Assembly: GCF_017744435.1 (NCBI RefSeq)
Contig: NZ_JAGIBG010000008.1
Span: 124,001-188,000 of the forward strand
Direction of reading: 5' to 3'
Length of the DNA: 64,000 bases
Source: Pseudomonas sp.
GTDB lineage: Bacteria; Pseudomonadota; Gammaproteobacteria; Pseudomonadales; Pseudomonadaceae
The notes under the pieces are model-generated. The model worked only from the letters and a program-made list of their open reading frames with translations. It was not told the DNA's origin and ran no database searches. Below are positions 25,098-34,096 of this stretch, one piece after another. How positions within the stretch are numbered: position 1 is the first letter of the stretch; the number at the start of each line of letters is the position of its first letter. The position numbers and the translations under genes were made by a program.

Positions 25098-26519
25098 ATG
25101 AAAGATGTCACTGCACGGTCGGAAAGTGTCGTATCCGCCCGCCGTATTTTCAGGCAGCTGCTGGTTACCCTTGCGGCCTCGACCGCGATCTGTTCGGTAC
25201 AGGCTGCGCCCCAGGGGGCCGAGGCGCTGGGCTCGAAGTTGACGCCGCTGGGTGGCGAGAGCGCCGCCAGTACAAGTGGTGAAATTCCGGCCTGGGCCAC
25301 ACCAGGGCCACAGGGGGCGGGCTGGAGCTACGGCCAGGTGCGCGGGGAGTATTGGAAGTTCAAGGGCGACAAGCCCCTGTACAGCATCGACTCGAGCAAT
25401 GTGGCACAACACGTGAGCAAGCTTTCTCCGGCCCAGCTGGAGCTGTTCAAGAAGGTTCCGGGCTATCGCATGGATGTCTTCCCGACCCGCCGTACGTGTG
25501 ATGCGCCGAATTTCGTGGCTGAGAACACCCGGCAGAACGTTGGCTTCGCCAAGCTCGACGCCAGCGGCGTTGCTCTCGCGGAAGCCCATGTGCCGGGTAT
25601 CCCGTTCCCCCTGCCCACTACCGGGGCTGAGGTGATGTGGAACATGAAAATGCGCTACCGCGGCGTCGGCGTCGAAATCCCGAAAAGCATCTCAGGCATT
25701 TCGCCGCGCAAGGGCGGGGAGTGGTTGCGCCAATCCACCGACACATTCTTCTATACGCCCTGGGGCAAGAAAGGCAGCGCACTGTTCTCGTCCGTTGGCC
25801 GCCTGGAAAACGCCACCTTCTTCAATTACCTGGAGCCTGCCGCGCTGGCCGGCCAGTCGGCGGTGCAGACGGCCGTGGCCGGTGAGCAGGCCACGACCTT
25901 CTACTACTTCCCCGGCCAGCGACGCGTGCGGCGCATGCCGTCGTATTCCTACGACGCGCCGCAGATCGGGCTGGATAACCAGTACACAGTCGATGAGGCG
26001 AACGTGTTCTTCGGCACCATGGACCGCTTCGACTGGAAGCTGGTCGGCAAGCAGGAACTGCTGGTGCCGTACAACGCCTTCGGAGCCTATGACACCGCAG
26101 CCAAGGTGGAGACGTTCGCCGGCAATGATTCGCTCGCGCCGCAGTCGCGTCGCTACGAACTGCACCGCGTCTGGGTGGTCGAGGCAAACGTGCGCCAAGG
26201 CATGCGCCACCAGGCCCCCAAGCGCATGTTCTACATCGACGAGGACAGCTGGAACCCTCTGCTGGCCGTCGACTACGACAAGCAAGGGCAGATCTGGAAG
26301 GTGCGCGAAGGCTTCTCGATCCCCGTGTACGAGACGGGCACCTGCGATGTGCAGGCGCAGGTCCAGTACAACCTGGTCGATGGCCGTTACCTGTTCGACA
26401 TGACCTCGATCGGCGCGGGCAAGAACGATATTCGCTGGCTCACCGAGGACGGTAGCAGCCCGCGCCTCAAACGCGATTTCTTCACCTCCGACAACCTGAG
26501 AGCCATCAGCGAGCGCTAA
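25098..26519 (+). CDS. DUF1329 domain-containing periplasmic protein
   Basis: 473 aa from the ATG at 25098. The N-terminal signal peptide runs to about SVQA-AP. The mature part starts with the family-typical SKLTPLGGE and SGEIPAWATPGP, followed by a long beta-rich LolB-like domain with repeated Y/W-rich strands (FYYFPGQRRVRRMPSYSYDAP, RRYELHRVWVVEANVR, SWNPLLAVDYDKQGQIWKVREG). DUF1329 proteins are predicted to bind lipidic or hydrophobic molecules in the periplasm. It heads the four-gene module DUF1329-DUF1302-RND-YCF48, behind the palindromic operator. I see no lipobox Cys at the cleavage site. Confidence 0.88.
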   Translation: MKDVTARSESVVSARRIFRQLLVTLAASTAICSVQAAPQGAEALGSKLTPLGGESAASTSGEIPAWATPGPQGAGWSYGQVRGEYWKFKGDKPLYSIDSSNVAQHVSKLSPAQLELFKKVPGYRMDVFPTRRTCDAPNFVAENTRQNVGFAKLDASGVALAEAHVPGIPFPLPTTGAEVMWNMKMRYRGVGVEIPKSISGISPRKGGEWLRQSTDTFFYTPWGKKGSALFSSVGRLENATFFNYLEPAALAGQSAVQTAVAGEQATTFYYFPGQRRVRRMPSYSYDAPQIGLDNQYTVDEANVFFGTMDRFDWKLVGKQELLVPYNAFGAYDTAAKVETFAGNDSLAPQSRRYELHRVWVVEANVRQGMRHQAPKRMFYIDEDSWNPLLAVDYDKQGQIWKVREGFSIPVYETGTCDVQAQVQYNLVDGRYLFDMTSIGAGKNDIRWLTEDGSSPRLKRDFFTSDNLRAISER

Positions 26520-26544
26520 GAACGTCTTCAGATCGAGAGCCAGC

Positions 26545-28191
26545 ATGAAAACAATAATCAGCAAAGCATCAGGCCTTGTCATCGTGTGCGCGACCCCGCT
26601 GGCAATGGGGTTCACCTTTGAAAGCGAAACCGTCAATGGCTCGTTCGACTCCACCATTACCGCAGGCATGGGCCTGCGTACGGAGTCGCGGGGCTGCAAC
26701 CTGATCAACCAGGGGCCGACCGGGCACAATGTGCCTTCCGGCTGCCTGGCGCAGAGCTCCGGCGTGGCGGATCAGGGCGACCTGAACTACGACCGGGGCG
26801 ATATGTTCACCAACTATCTCAAGGGTACCCACGAGCTGTTGCTGAAGATGCCCGAGGACGTCACCTTCATGGCGCGTGGCACCTGGATCCGCGATTTTGC
26901 TGCTACCGATACCACCGGCACGCTGTCGTTCAATACCCCGGAGAGTGTCGGTAGCAACGGGCTCAGTGATGATGCGCGTGATGACCTTGCCTTCAAGGCC
27001 CGGCTGCTGGACCTGTGGGTGAGCAAAGGCTTCGACCTGGGCGGGCAGCGGGTCCGGGCCCGACTGGGTAATCAGGTCATCAACTGGGGCGAAAGCCTGT
27101 TCGTGGCTGGGGGTATCAACAATACCAACGCCTACGATTACCAAGCCTTGGCCCGCCCAGGCGTGCAGCTCAAGGAGGCCGTGCTGCCGGCGCCCATGCT
27201 CAGTGTCGCCTCGGGCCTGGGCTCAGGGGTCAATGTCGAGGCGTATTACCAGTTCCGCTGGAACAAGAGCGAGTTGCCGCCGGTGGGCAGCTACTGGTCC
27301 ACCACCAACGCGCTCGGAGAGGGCAGGGGAGATTACGGGTTCTCTGAAAAAAAGGCCCGCGACAGCGGCCAGTGGGGCATCTCGTTGCGCTGGCAACCCG
27401 AGGACAGCGACGTCAACTATGGCTTCTATGTGATGCGCTATCACGACAAGTTGCCGTCGTTGCGCGTGGATATTCTTGACCCGGACACCTTCGCCGCAGC
27501 CCCCACCTGGCGCTACCAGGAAGACCGGATGATGTATGGCGTCAGCGCCAACATGCCGATCGGTGACTGGGCGGTGGGTACGGAGCTGTCGTACCGCCCC
27601 AAGGACTCGGTCATGCTCAACCCAGGTCTGGACCTGTGTGCGAGCAATGGCGGCAAATGCTGGAAGGACGAGAAAAAGCTCCAGTGGCACTTGACCGGCC
27701 TGTACAGCTTCACGCCGTCCAACTCGCCGCTGCTGCTCGACTTCACCGGCGCCAGCACGGGCACCTTGCTGACCGAGCTGGTGGTCATCAGGTACCCCGG
27801 GCTGCATGACGAGGTCAATGGCGAGCCACTGGCTGCGGGGCTCAATGCCTGGCAACTGGATCCAGCAACAGCGCCCAAGGCACATGGCGACAAGACCTCA
27901 TCGGGTATCAACCTGGACTTCAGCGTGACCTACGACGGCACGCTGTTGCCGGGCTGGCAAGTCACTCCGGGCATCTTCTATGCGCGGTCGCTGGCAGGGC
28001 GCACGCCGAACCTCTCGGCTACCTTCACCGAAGATGCGAGCAGCATGAACCTGTACCTGAACTTCGTGCGCAACCCGGCCAGTTGGCAGATCTCTCTCAA
28101 CTACGCCAAGTTCATGGGCGGCGATACGCCTTACGACCAGCTGTACCGTGACCGCGATTATGTCGGTGTCGCGATCTCCCGTACCTTGTGA
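26545..28191 (+). CDS. DUF1302 domain-containing outer-membrane protein
   Basis: 548 aa with an N-terminal signal peptide (ending near LAMG-FTF). The family opening ESETVNGSFDSTITAGMGLR is followed by alternating amphipathic strands through to a C-terminal strand ending in aromatic/hydrophobic residues (YVGVAISRTL), as expected of an outer-membrane beta barrel. DUF1302 proteins almost always sit beside DUF1329 and an RND exporter. The likely role is a pore or receptor in the outer membrane for a hydrophobic substrate or its products. It is 25 bp downstream of the DUF1329 gene, and its stop overlaps the region of the RND start. Confidence 0.87.
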   Translation: MKTIISKASGLVIVCATPLAMGFTFESETVNGSFDSTITAGMGLRTESRGCNLINQGPTGHNVPSGCLAQSSGVADQGDLNYDRGDMFTNYLKGTHELLLKMPEDVTFMARGTWIRDFAATDTTGTLSFNTPESVGSNGLSDDARDDLAFKARLLDLWVSKGFDLGGQRVRARLGNQVINWGESLFVAGGINNTNAYDYQALARPGVQLKEAVLPAPMLSVASGLGSGVNVEAYYQFRWNKSELPPVGSYWSTTNALGEGRGDYGFSEKKARDSGQWGISLRWQPEDSDVNYGFYVMRYHDKLPSLRVDILDPDTFAAAPTWRYQEDRMMYGVSANMPIGDWAVGTELSYRPKDSVMLNPGLDLCASNGGKCWKDEKKLQWHLTGLYSFTPSNSPLLLDFTGASTGTLLTELVVIRYPGLHDEVNGEPLAAGLNAWQLDPATAPKAHGDKTSSGINLDFSVTYDGTLLPGWQVTPGIFYARSLAGRTPNLSATFTEDASSMNLYLNFVRNPASWQISLNYAKFMGGDTPYDQLYRDRDYVGVAISRTL

Positions 28192-28199
28192 GGCCTGCC

Positions 28200-30614
28200 G
28201 TGAACGGTTCCGTAAAACTCACTGAAATTCAGGCGCGTGGCGTGCTGCCGCGGGTCGAGCGCGTCCTGTTCGGGCATCGTCGGCTGGTGTTGGCGAGCCT
28301 GGCGGTATTCACGCTGATCATGGCGTGGTTCGCCGTGCAACTGCGCATGGATGCCGGCTTTGAAAAGCAGCTGCCGGTCGGCCATGAATACATCGAAACA
28401 TTCGAGGCGTACCGCAATGACCTGATGGGCGCCAACCGCCTGACCATCGTGGTCAGGTCGCGCACAGGGGATATCTGGAGCGCCCCAGGCCTGAAGCGGC
28501 TGTATGACGTGACCCAGGCGATCAGTTTCCTGCCAGGGGTTTCCCGCAGCAGTGTGCGCTCGTTATGGACGCCCAATGCCTTCGTCAACGAGATCACCGA
28601 AGAAGGTTTTCGCGCCGATCCACTGGTGCCGGGAACGGTTACTCCCGAGCACTTGAACGACCAGGTCATCGCGACGATCGCCAACTCCACCGCGCAGGGG
28701 GGCTTCATTGGCACGCTGGTGTCCCGTGACCAGAGCAGTGCGATGATCACGGCGGAGCTCAACGAGTATGAGGCAGACGGGACGCACCTGGACTATGTCG
28801 CGTTCAACCATCGGCTAGAGAAAGAGATCCGCCAGCAGTTCGAGGATGGCGACTTCGAAGTCCAGATCATCGGCTTCGCCAAGCAGATCGGCGACATCGC
28901 CGATGGCGCTTCAGCCGTACTGGAGTTCTGCTTGCTGGCACTGTTGCTGACGGCCGCTGCGGTCTATTGGTATTGCCACTCGCTGCGTTTCACGTTGCTG
29001 GCGCTGGCGTGTTCGCTGGCCTCGCTGGTCTGGCAGTTCGGCAGCCTGCGCCTGCTGGGCTACGGCCTTGATCCACTGGCGGTGCTGGTGCCCTTCCTGG
29101 TCTTCGCCATCGGGGTGTCCCATGGCGTGCAGCAGATCAACTTCATCGTCCGCGAGATCGCGCTCGGCAAGAGCGCCGAAGCGGCAGCACGTTCAAGCTT
29201 CACCGGCTTGCTGATTCCGGGCACGTTGGCGCTGGTGACCGCACTGGTATCGTTCGTGACGCTGCTGCTGATCCCCATTCCGATGGTGCGGGAACTGGCC
29301 ATCACGGCCTCACTGGGCGTGGCCTACAAGATCATCACCAACCTGCTGATGCTGCCATTGCTGGCCTCGTTGCTGCGGGTCGACGACCAGTATGCGGCGG
29401 CCCAGGAGATTTCCCGGCAGCGTCGTACCCGCTGGCTACGGGGCCTGTCGCGGCTCGCCGAGTGGCGCAACGCACAGTGGGTGCTTGGCGTGGCTCTGGT
29501 GGTCTTCCTTGTGGCGATCTGGCAAAGCCATGACCGGGTCGTCGGCTCGTTGCAGGCGGGCGCCCCGGAGTTGCGTGAGGACTCGCGCTTCAATCGTGAC
29601 GCCGTTTCCATCGCCAGCCACTATGACATCGGCCTGGACTGGCTCAGCGTGGTTTTCGAAGCCAACCCGGCGGCCGCCGGTGAAGACGGGGCGGTGGCCT
29701 GCGAAGATGTGGCGGCGGGGCAGTATCAGGATCGCTTCGTCTGGGCCATGCAGGGCGTGCCCGGTGTGCTGTCGGTGGCCTCGTTCTCCAGCAACATGCG
29801 TCAGTTCAACGAAGGGTACAACGAGGGCAATCCCAAGATGGCCGCAGTGCCCATCGACCCGATGAACTACGCCGCGCTGGCCACCGAGGTGGCGCGCACA
29901 CCCGGGCTGATGCGTACCGACTGCAGCATGTCCGCCGTGCACCTGTATCTGGCCGACCACAAGGCGACGACCATCAACAGGGTGGTGGAGGCCGCCAAGG
30001 TGTTCCGCAGCGAATATCCGCTGCCTGGCCTGTCGATCCGCCTCGCCTCGGGCAATGCCGGTGTCCTGGCCGCCATCAACGAGGAAGTGGAGAAGAGCGA
30101 AACCCCCATGCTGCTTTACGTCTACGCCGCGATTGCGCTGCTGGTCTTCGCTGTCTACCGCGACCTGCGAGCGGTGCTGGTGTGCTGCCTGCCTCTGACC
30201 ATCGGCACCTTCATCGGCTACTGGTTCATGAAGGAACTGCAGATCGGCCTGACCATCGCCACCTTGCCGGTGATGGTGTTGGCCGTGGGCATTGGTGTCG
30301 ACTACGCCTTCTACATCTACAACCGCCTGCAATGGCACCAGGCGCATGGGCAGTCGATCACCAAGGCGGTCGAGCACGCATTGCTCGAGGTGGGCGTCGC
30401 CACGATCTTCACCGCGATCACCCTGGCCGTGGGCGTGGCCACCTGGGCGTTCTCGGACCTCAAGTTCCAGGCCGACATGGGCAAGCTGCTGGCCTTCATG
30501 TTCATCGTCAACATGGTCATGGCCATGACCGTGCTGCCGGCCTTCGCCGTCTGGCTGGAACGGGTATTTCCGCGCAAGCGCCCCGTGCGCTTGATCGGCG
30601 CGTTGCTGCACTGA
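28200..30614 (+). CDS. RND/MMPL family inner-membrane transporter
   Basis: 804 aa from a GTG at 28200 (GAGG 6 bases upstream); an in-frame GTG at 28188 overlaps the previous stop. The layout is that of the HpnN/MMPL branch of RND proteins: one N-terminal helix (LVLASLAVFTLIMAWFAVQL), a large periplasmic loop, five helices including VLVPFLVFAIGVSHGVQQINF, a second helix/periplasmic-loop set, and five more helices including VMVLAVGIGVDYAFYIYNRL, where Asp in GIGVDYA is the usual proton-relay position. It is shorter than drug-efflux RND pumps and has no adaptor gene. With DUF1302 and DUF1329 it probably forms an envelope transport system for a lipophilic compound. Confidence 0.9.
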   Translation: MNGSVKLTEIQARGVLPRVERVLFGHRRLVLASLAVFTLIMAWFAVQLRMDAGFEKQLPVGHEYIETFEAYRNDLMGANRLTIVVRSRTGDIWSAPGLKRLYDVTQAISFLPGVSRSSVRSLWTPNAFVNEITEEGFRADPLVPGTVTPEHLNDQVIATIANSTAQGGFIGTLVSRDQSSAMITAELNEYEADGTHLDYVAFNHRLEKEIRQQFEDGDFEVQIIGFAKQIGDIADGASAVLEFCLLALLLTAAAVYWYCHSLRFTLLALACSLASLVWQFGSLRLLGYGLDPLAVLVPFLVFAIGVSHGVQQINFIVREIALGKSAEAAARSSFTGLLIPGTLALVTALVSFVTLLLIPIPMVRELAITASLGVAYKIITNLLMLPLLASLLRVDDQYAAAQEISRQRRTRWLRGLSRLAEWRNAQWVLGVALVVFLVAIWQSHDRVVGSLQAGAPELREDSRFNRDAVSIASHYDIGLDWLSVVFEANPAAAGEDGAVACEDVAAGQYQDRFVWAMQGVPGVLSVASFSSNMRQFNEGYNEGNPKMAAVPIDPMNYAALATEVARTPGLMRTDCSMSAVHLYLADHKATTINRVVEAAKVFRSEYPLPGLSIRLASGNAGVLAAINEEVEKSETPMLLYVYAAIALLVFAVYRDLRAVLVCCLPLTIGTFIGYWFMKELQIGLTIATLPVMVLAVGIGVDYAFYIYNRLQWHQAHGQSITKAVEHALLEVGVATIFTAITLAVGVATWAFSDLKFQADMGKLLAFMFIVNMVMAMTVLPAFAVWLERVFPRKRPVRLIGALLH

Positions 30615-30624
30615 GGAGAGAGCC

Positions 30625-31587
30625 ATGGGATTCAAGTATTCATTGATGGCGACCTTGTTCGCCGCTGCATTGCCGCTGATGCCCCTTCAAGCCGAGCCCT
30701 TGCAGGCCGTGCCGGCCGCCCAGGCAGACAATGCCTCGCAAGCCACCATGCTGGATGCCGTTTGGGCCGCAGAGCGCGTGGTGGCCGTTGGCGACCACGG
30801 TGTCGTGTTGTTGTCCGACGATCACGGCAAGCACTTTCGCCAGGCGCGTTCGGTACCGCTGTCCACCCAGCTGACGGGTGTGTCTTTCGTTGATGGCAGG
30901 CACGGCTGGGCGGTCGGCCATTGGGGGGCGATCCTGGCCACCACCGATGGCGGTGAGTCCTGGCAGATCCAGCGCTTGTCCAGCGCAGAAGATCGGCCGT
31001 TGTTTGCCGTGCACTTCTTCAATGCCCGGCAGGGCGTTGCGGTGGGGCTCTGGTCATTGCTGCTGACCACCGAGGATGGTGGCCAGACCTGGACAGAGCA
31101 GCACCTGCAGGCACCGCCGGGCGCCAGGAAGGCCGACCTCAACCTGATGGGGCTGTTTGCCGACAGGCATGGCACGCTCTATGCCACGGCCGAGCATGGG
31201 CAGGTGCTGCATTCCGAGGACCAGGGCAAAAGCTGGCGCTACCTGGATACCGGCTACGAAGGTACGCTCTGGTCCGGCGCGGTGCTGGCCGATGGGAGTC
31301 TGCTAGTGGGAGGCCAGCGGGGCACCCTGTTGCACGGCGCTGCGGCCGGTAAGGACTTTCGCCGAGTACCGACCCAAAGCAAAGGCTCTGTTACCTCGGT
31401 GGCGGTATCGGGCGCGCGGGTGCTGGTGGTCGGGCTGGACGGGATGAGGGTGCTCAGTAACGATGGCGGGCAAAGCTTCCAGGAAAATCAGGTAGCCGAT
31501 GGGCTGTCGCTGACTGCGGCGCTGTTCGATACCGAAGGGGCTCCTGTGCTGTTTTCACGGCGCGGGGTAGTGCTCGACCCGGACTAG
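30625..31587 (+). CDS. YCF48-like beta-propeller protein, exported
   Basis: 320 aa, starting 10 bp after the RND gene with GAGGAGAG before the ATG. A signal peptide (ending near LMPLQA) is followed by repeats of about 45-50 residues of the YCF48/BNR type: AVGDHGVVLLSDDHGKHF, AVGHWGAILATTDGGESW, AVGLWSLLLTTEDGGQTW, ATAEHGQVLHSEDQGKSW, VGGQRGTLLHGAAAGKDF, VVGLDGMRVLSNDGGQSF. This predicts a six- or seven-bladed beta propeller in the periplasm. Members regularly accompany DUF1302/DUF1329/RND genes; the family name comes from a photosystem II assembly factor, but no photosynthesis is implied. Probable role: assembly or accessory part of the transport module. Confidence 0.88.
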   Translation: MGFKYSLMATLFAAALPLMPLQAEPLQAVPAAQADNASQATMLDAVWAAERVVAVGDHGVVLLSDDHGKHFRQARSVPLSTQLTGVSFVDGRHGWAVGHWGAILATTDGGESWQIQRLSSAEDRPLFAVHFFNARQGVAVGLWSLLLTTEDGGQTWTEQHLQAPPGARKADLNLMGLFADRHGTLYATAEHGQVLHSEDQGKSWRYLDTGYEGTLWSGAVLADGSLLVGGQRGTLLHGAAAGKDFRRVPTQSKGSVTSVAVSGARVLVVGLDGMRVLSNDGGQSFQENQVADGLSLTAALFDTEGAPVLFSRRGVVLDPD

Positions 31588-31703
31588 AATGCTGTGAAGC
31601 TCCACAAGCAATTTGTCCTCTAGCCAGGTGTCGCCGAGCGAAGCCTGGTTTTGTGACAAACCGCTCCATTCACGATTCGTTTCTTGAGTAGCTCGCACGC
31701 CTT

Positions 31704-32951
31704 ATGATCAGCACTCCGCCGCTCTGGCCACGCCCCTCGGAAACCGTTCGCGAGCTGATGCGCAAAGGCGCCGAGTGGGCTCAGACGCTGCCCCCGGAAT
31801 GGGTCGAGCGCCTGAATCAATCACTGTTTGCCTCCCCGGAAAATGCACGGCTGCTGGAGGACCCGGTCATCCTGGCTGCGTGCCGGCGCGCCAACCGGGC
31901 GGAGTTGCTGCACTGGGCGAATGCCAACCTGCAGCGTCCCGGCGAGCCGGTGGAGCCCTATGTGTCCGCCGACATGGTGGACACGGCTCGGGAGCTTGCC
32001 CGCAGAGGCTTGTCGGAGCTGCTGATGAATGTCGCCAGGTCGACGCAGAACACGGCCTGGGAGTTGTGGATGAAGATGGCGTTCAGCCTGACCCAGGATC
32101 CTGTGGTGCTGGAGGAGCTTCTGGACGTCTCGTCGCGCTCGATCTCGGAGTTTATCGACGGCAACATGCGGGTGATCACCCAGATCATCTTGCAGGAAAA
32201 GGATGCGGCCGCTCATGACGACCACATCGACAAGCGCAGCCTGGTCAGTCGGCTGCTCGACGGCAGGGACATGGACAGTGAGCAGTTCGGCAGGCGGCTG
32301 AACTACAGCCTTGCCCAGAAGCACCAAGCTTTTGTCGTATGGAGCGAAACGCCGGATGTGGAAATCCGTTTGCTGGAAGTCATGGCGCGCGGCCTGGCTC
32401 AGCTCAGCGGCTCGACAGCCCCGCTTGTCGTTTTCGCGGGCCCTGCAACCTTGTGGGGCTGGTGCAGTGCGGCAAGGCCGCTCGACCTCAACATGCTGCA
32501 AAACTTTGGCGGACAGTACCCAGGCATTCGCGCGGCAATCGGCTCGCCGGCGGCGGGGCTGAACGGGTTTCGGCGTTCTCACCTGGAAGCGGTGGCAACC
32601 CAGGGCCTGATGGGACGACTGTCTGGGTCGCCTGCCGTGGCCACGATCGATCAGGTCAGAATGGTTTCGCTGATGGCCCAGGATGCCCGTGCGGCCAGGC
32701 AATTCGTCGTGAGTACTCTAGGGCGCTTGGCCACGGAGCCACAGGTGCTTCAGCTTTCGTTACACGCTTTTCTTGCCCATGGTTGCAATATCACTCACAC
32801 CGCTGAGGCGCTGGGCACCCATCGCAATACCCTGTTGCGAAGACTGGAGCGTGCTCAAGACTTGTTGCCTCTCCCGTTTGCCGACCACCGCATTCAGATT
32901 GCTGCAGCACTTGAGCTGGTGATATGGAGCACGCCGCTTGATAGCGGTTAA
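31704..32951 (+). CDS. PucR/CdaR family transcriptional regulator
   Basis: 415 aa with no N-terminal sensory motif that I can name and a GGDEF-like middle region (YSLAQKHQAFVVWSE). The C-terminal HTH_30 domain reads FLAHGCNITHTAEALGTHRN followed by TLLRRLERAQDLLPL, the diagnostic PucR/CdaR ending. Such proteins usually activate adjacent catabolic or transport genes in response to the substrate. It follows the YCF48 gene by 116 bp in the same direction, with only a weak hairpin between (31624-31654), and is a natural candidate activator of the DUF1329 operon alongside the TetR repressor. The start at 31704 is the first in-frame ATG. Confidence 0.85.
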   Translation: MISTPPLWPRPSETVRELMRKGAEWAQTLPPEWVERLNQSLFASPENARLLEDPVILAACRRANRAELLHWANANLQRPGEPVEPYVSADMVDTARELARRGLSELLMNVARSTQNTAWELWMKMAFSLTQDPVVLEELLDVSSRSISEFIDGNMRVITQIILQEKDAAAHDDHIDKRSLVSRLLDGRDMDSEQFGRRLNYSLAQKHQAFVVWSETPDVEIRLLEVMARGLAQLSGSTAPLVVFAGPATLWGWCSAARPLDLNMLQNFGGQYPGIRAAIGSPAAGLNGFRRSHLEAVATQGLMGRLSGSPAVATIDQVRMVSLMAQDARAARQFVVSTLGRLATEPQVLQLSLHAFLAHGCNITHTAEALGTHRNTLLRRLERAQDLLPLPFADHRIQIAAALELVIWSTPLDSG

Positions 32952-32975
32952 AACAGATGGCTTTGCACTGTAGGC

Positions 32976-33890
32976 TCAAAGGCTGTCAGGGTCGCCGAAG
33001 AACATCTGTATCCTCGACCTCAGCCAGCGCTCCGCCGGGTCATTGTCCTGCGCCCCGCGCCACGCCATGTGCAGCTCGAACGTGCGCACTTCCATTGGCA
33101 GGTCTTCAGCGCGCAGCCCACCGGCTGCAGTCAAGGCATCGGCCGTGTAGTCCGGCACCGTGGCGACGATATCGGTGCCCGCCAGCAAGCTCCCCAAACC
33201 GTTGAACTGTGGCACGGCCAGCACCACATGGCGCTTGCGGCCGATCTCTTCCAGCGCCTCGTCGATGAAGCCCGACAGGTCACCGGCAAACGACACCAGC
33301 GCATGCGGCCGCGCGCAGAAGTCGTCGAGGGTGATGCTGCCTGGCACGCTGTCGGCGCGCAGCAGCTTGGGCTTGCTGCGCCGCAGCACCTTGCGCTTGG
33401 CGTTGGCCGGCAGTTCGCTGGTGTAGCTGACGCCAACGGAAATCTCACCCGAGGCCAACAGGGTCGGCATCAGCAGGTAGTTGACCCTGCGCACCACCAG
33501 GACGATGCCCGGGGCTTCGGCGCGGATGCGCTTGAGCAGCTGCGGCAGCAGGGCGAATTCGGCGTCGTCCGACAGGCCGATGCGGAACACTGCGTTGCTG
33601 GTCGCCGGGTCGAACTCGGCGGCGCGGCTGACCGCGGTGGAGATCGAATCCAGTGCAGGCGACAGCAGGGCAAAGATTTCATGGGCGCGTGCCGACGGCT
33701 CCATGCTGCGGCCGGTACGCACGAACAGCGGGTCGTCGAACAGGTTGCGCAGGCGCGACAGGGCCGCGCTGATCGCCGGCTGGCCGAGGAACAGCTTCTC
33801 GGCGGCACGGGTCACGCTACGCTCATGCATGAGGGTTTCGAACACGATCAACAGGTTGAGGTCTACGCGACGCAGGTCGTTTCGATTCAT
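32976..33890 (-). CDS. LysR-type transcriptional regulator (NodD-like subgroup)
   Basis: 304 aa. The HTH domain reads RVDLNLLIVFETLMHERSVT then RAAEKLFLGQPAISAALSRL, followed by FDDPLFVRTGRSMEPSARA, the form shared by the NodD/LinR subgroup. The effector domain ends with WLRSRIQMFFGDPDSL; the same ending survives as a fragment at 3784-3825. It is divergent from the MDR oxidoreductase at 34097 across about 200 bp, so that gene is the likely target. It is convergent with the PucR regulator. Confidence 0.9.
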   Translation of the reverse strand: MNRNDLRRVDLNLLIVFETLMHERSVTRAAEKLFLGQPAISAALSRLRNLFDDPLFVRTGRSMEPSARAHEIFALLSPALDSISTAVSRAAEFDPATSNAVFRIGLSDDAEFALLPQLLKRIRAEAPGIVLVVRRVNYLLMPTLLASGEISVGVSYTSELPANAKRKVLRRSKPKLLRADSVPGSITLDDFCARPHALVSFAGDLSGFIDEALEEIGRKRHVVLAVPQFNGLGSLLAGTDIVATVPDYTADALTAAGGLRAEDLPMEVRTFELHMAWRGAQDNDPAERWLRSRIQMFFGDPDSL

Positions 33891-34096
33891 CGGTGCGCTT
33901 CGCCTGAAGTGGAGCAGGGGTGAATCTTAAGGCCAAAGGCTGTTACCCTGCACGGATTTCCGGGGGCCAATGCACAGGAAAGTCAGGTGCCCAATCGATG
34001 ACAGGCATGTCGACTATTAATAGCCACTGATGGTCTAACGGCATAAGCCCGGATAAAGTCCGTGGTAATACGAGATTCACACAGGCGAGGTATGCG

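Noticed and set aside
31624..31654. Terminator between YCF48 gene and PucR regulator
   Set aside because: The stem is short and interrupted, with only four T residues; not strong enough to call.
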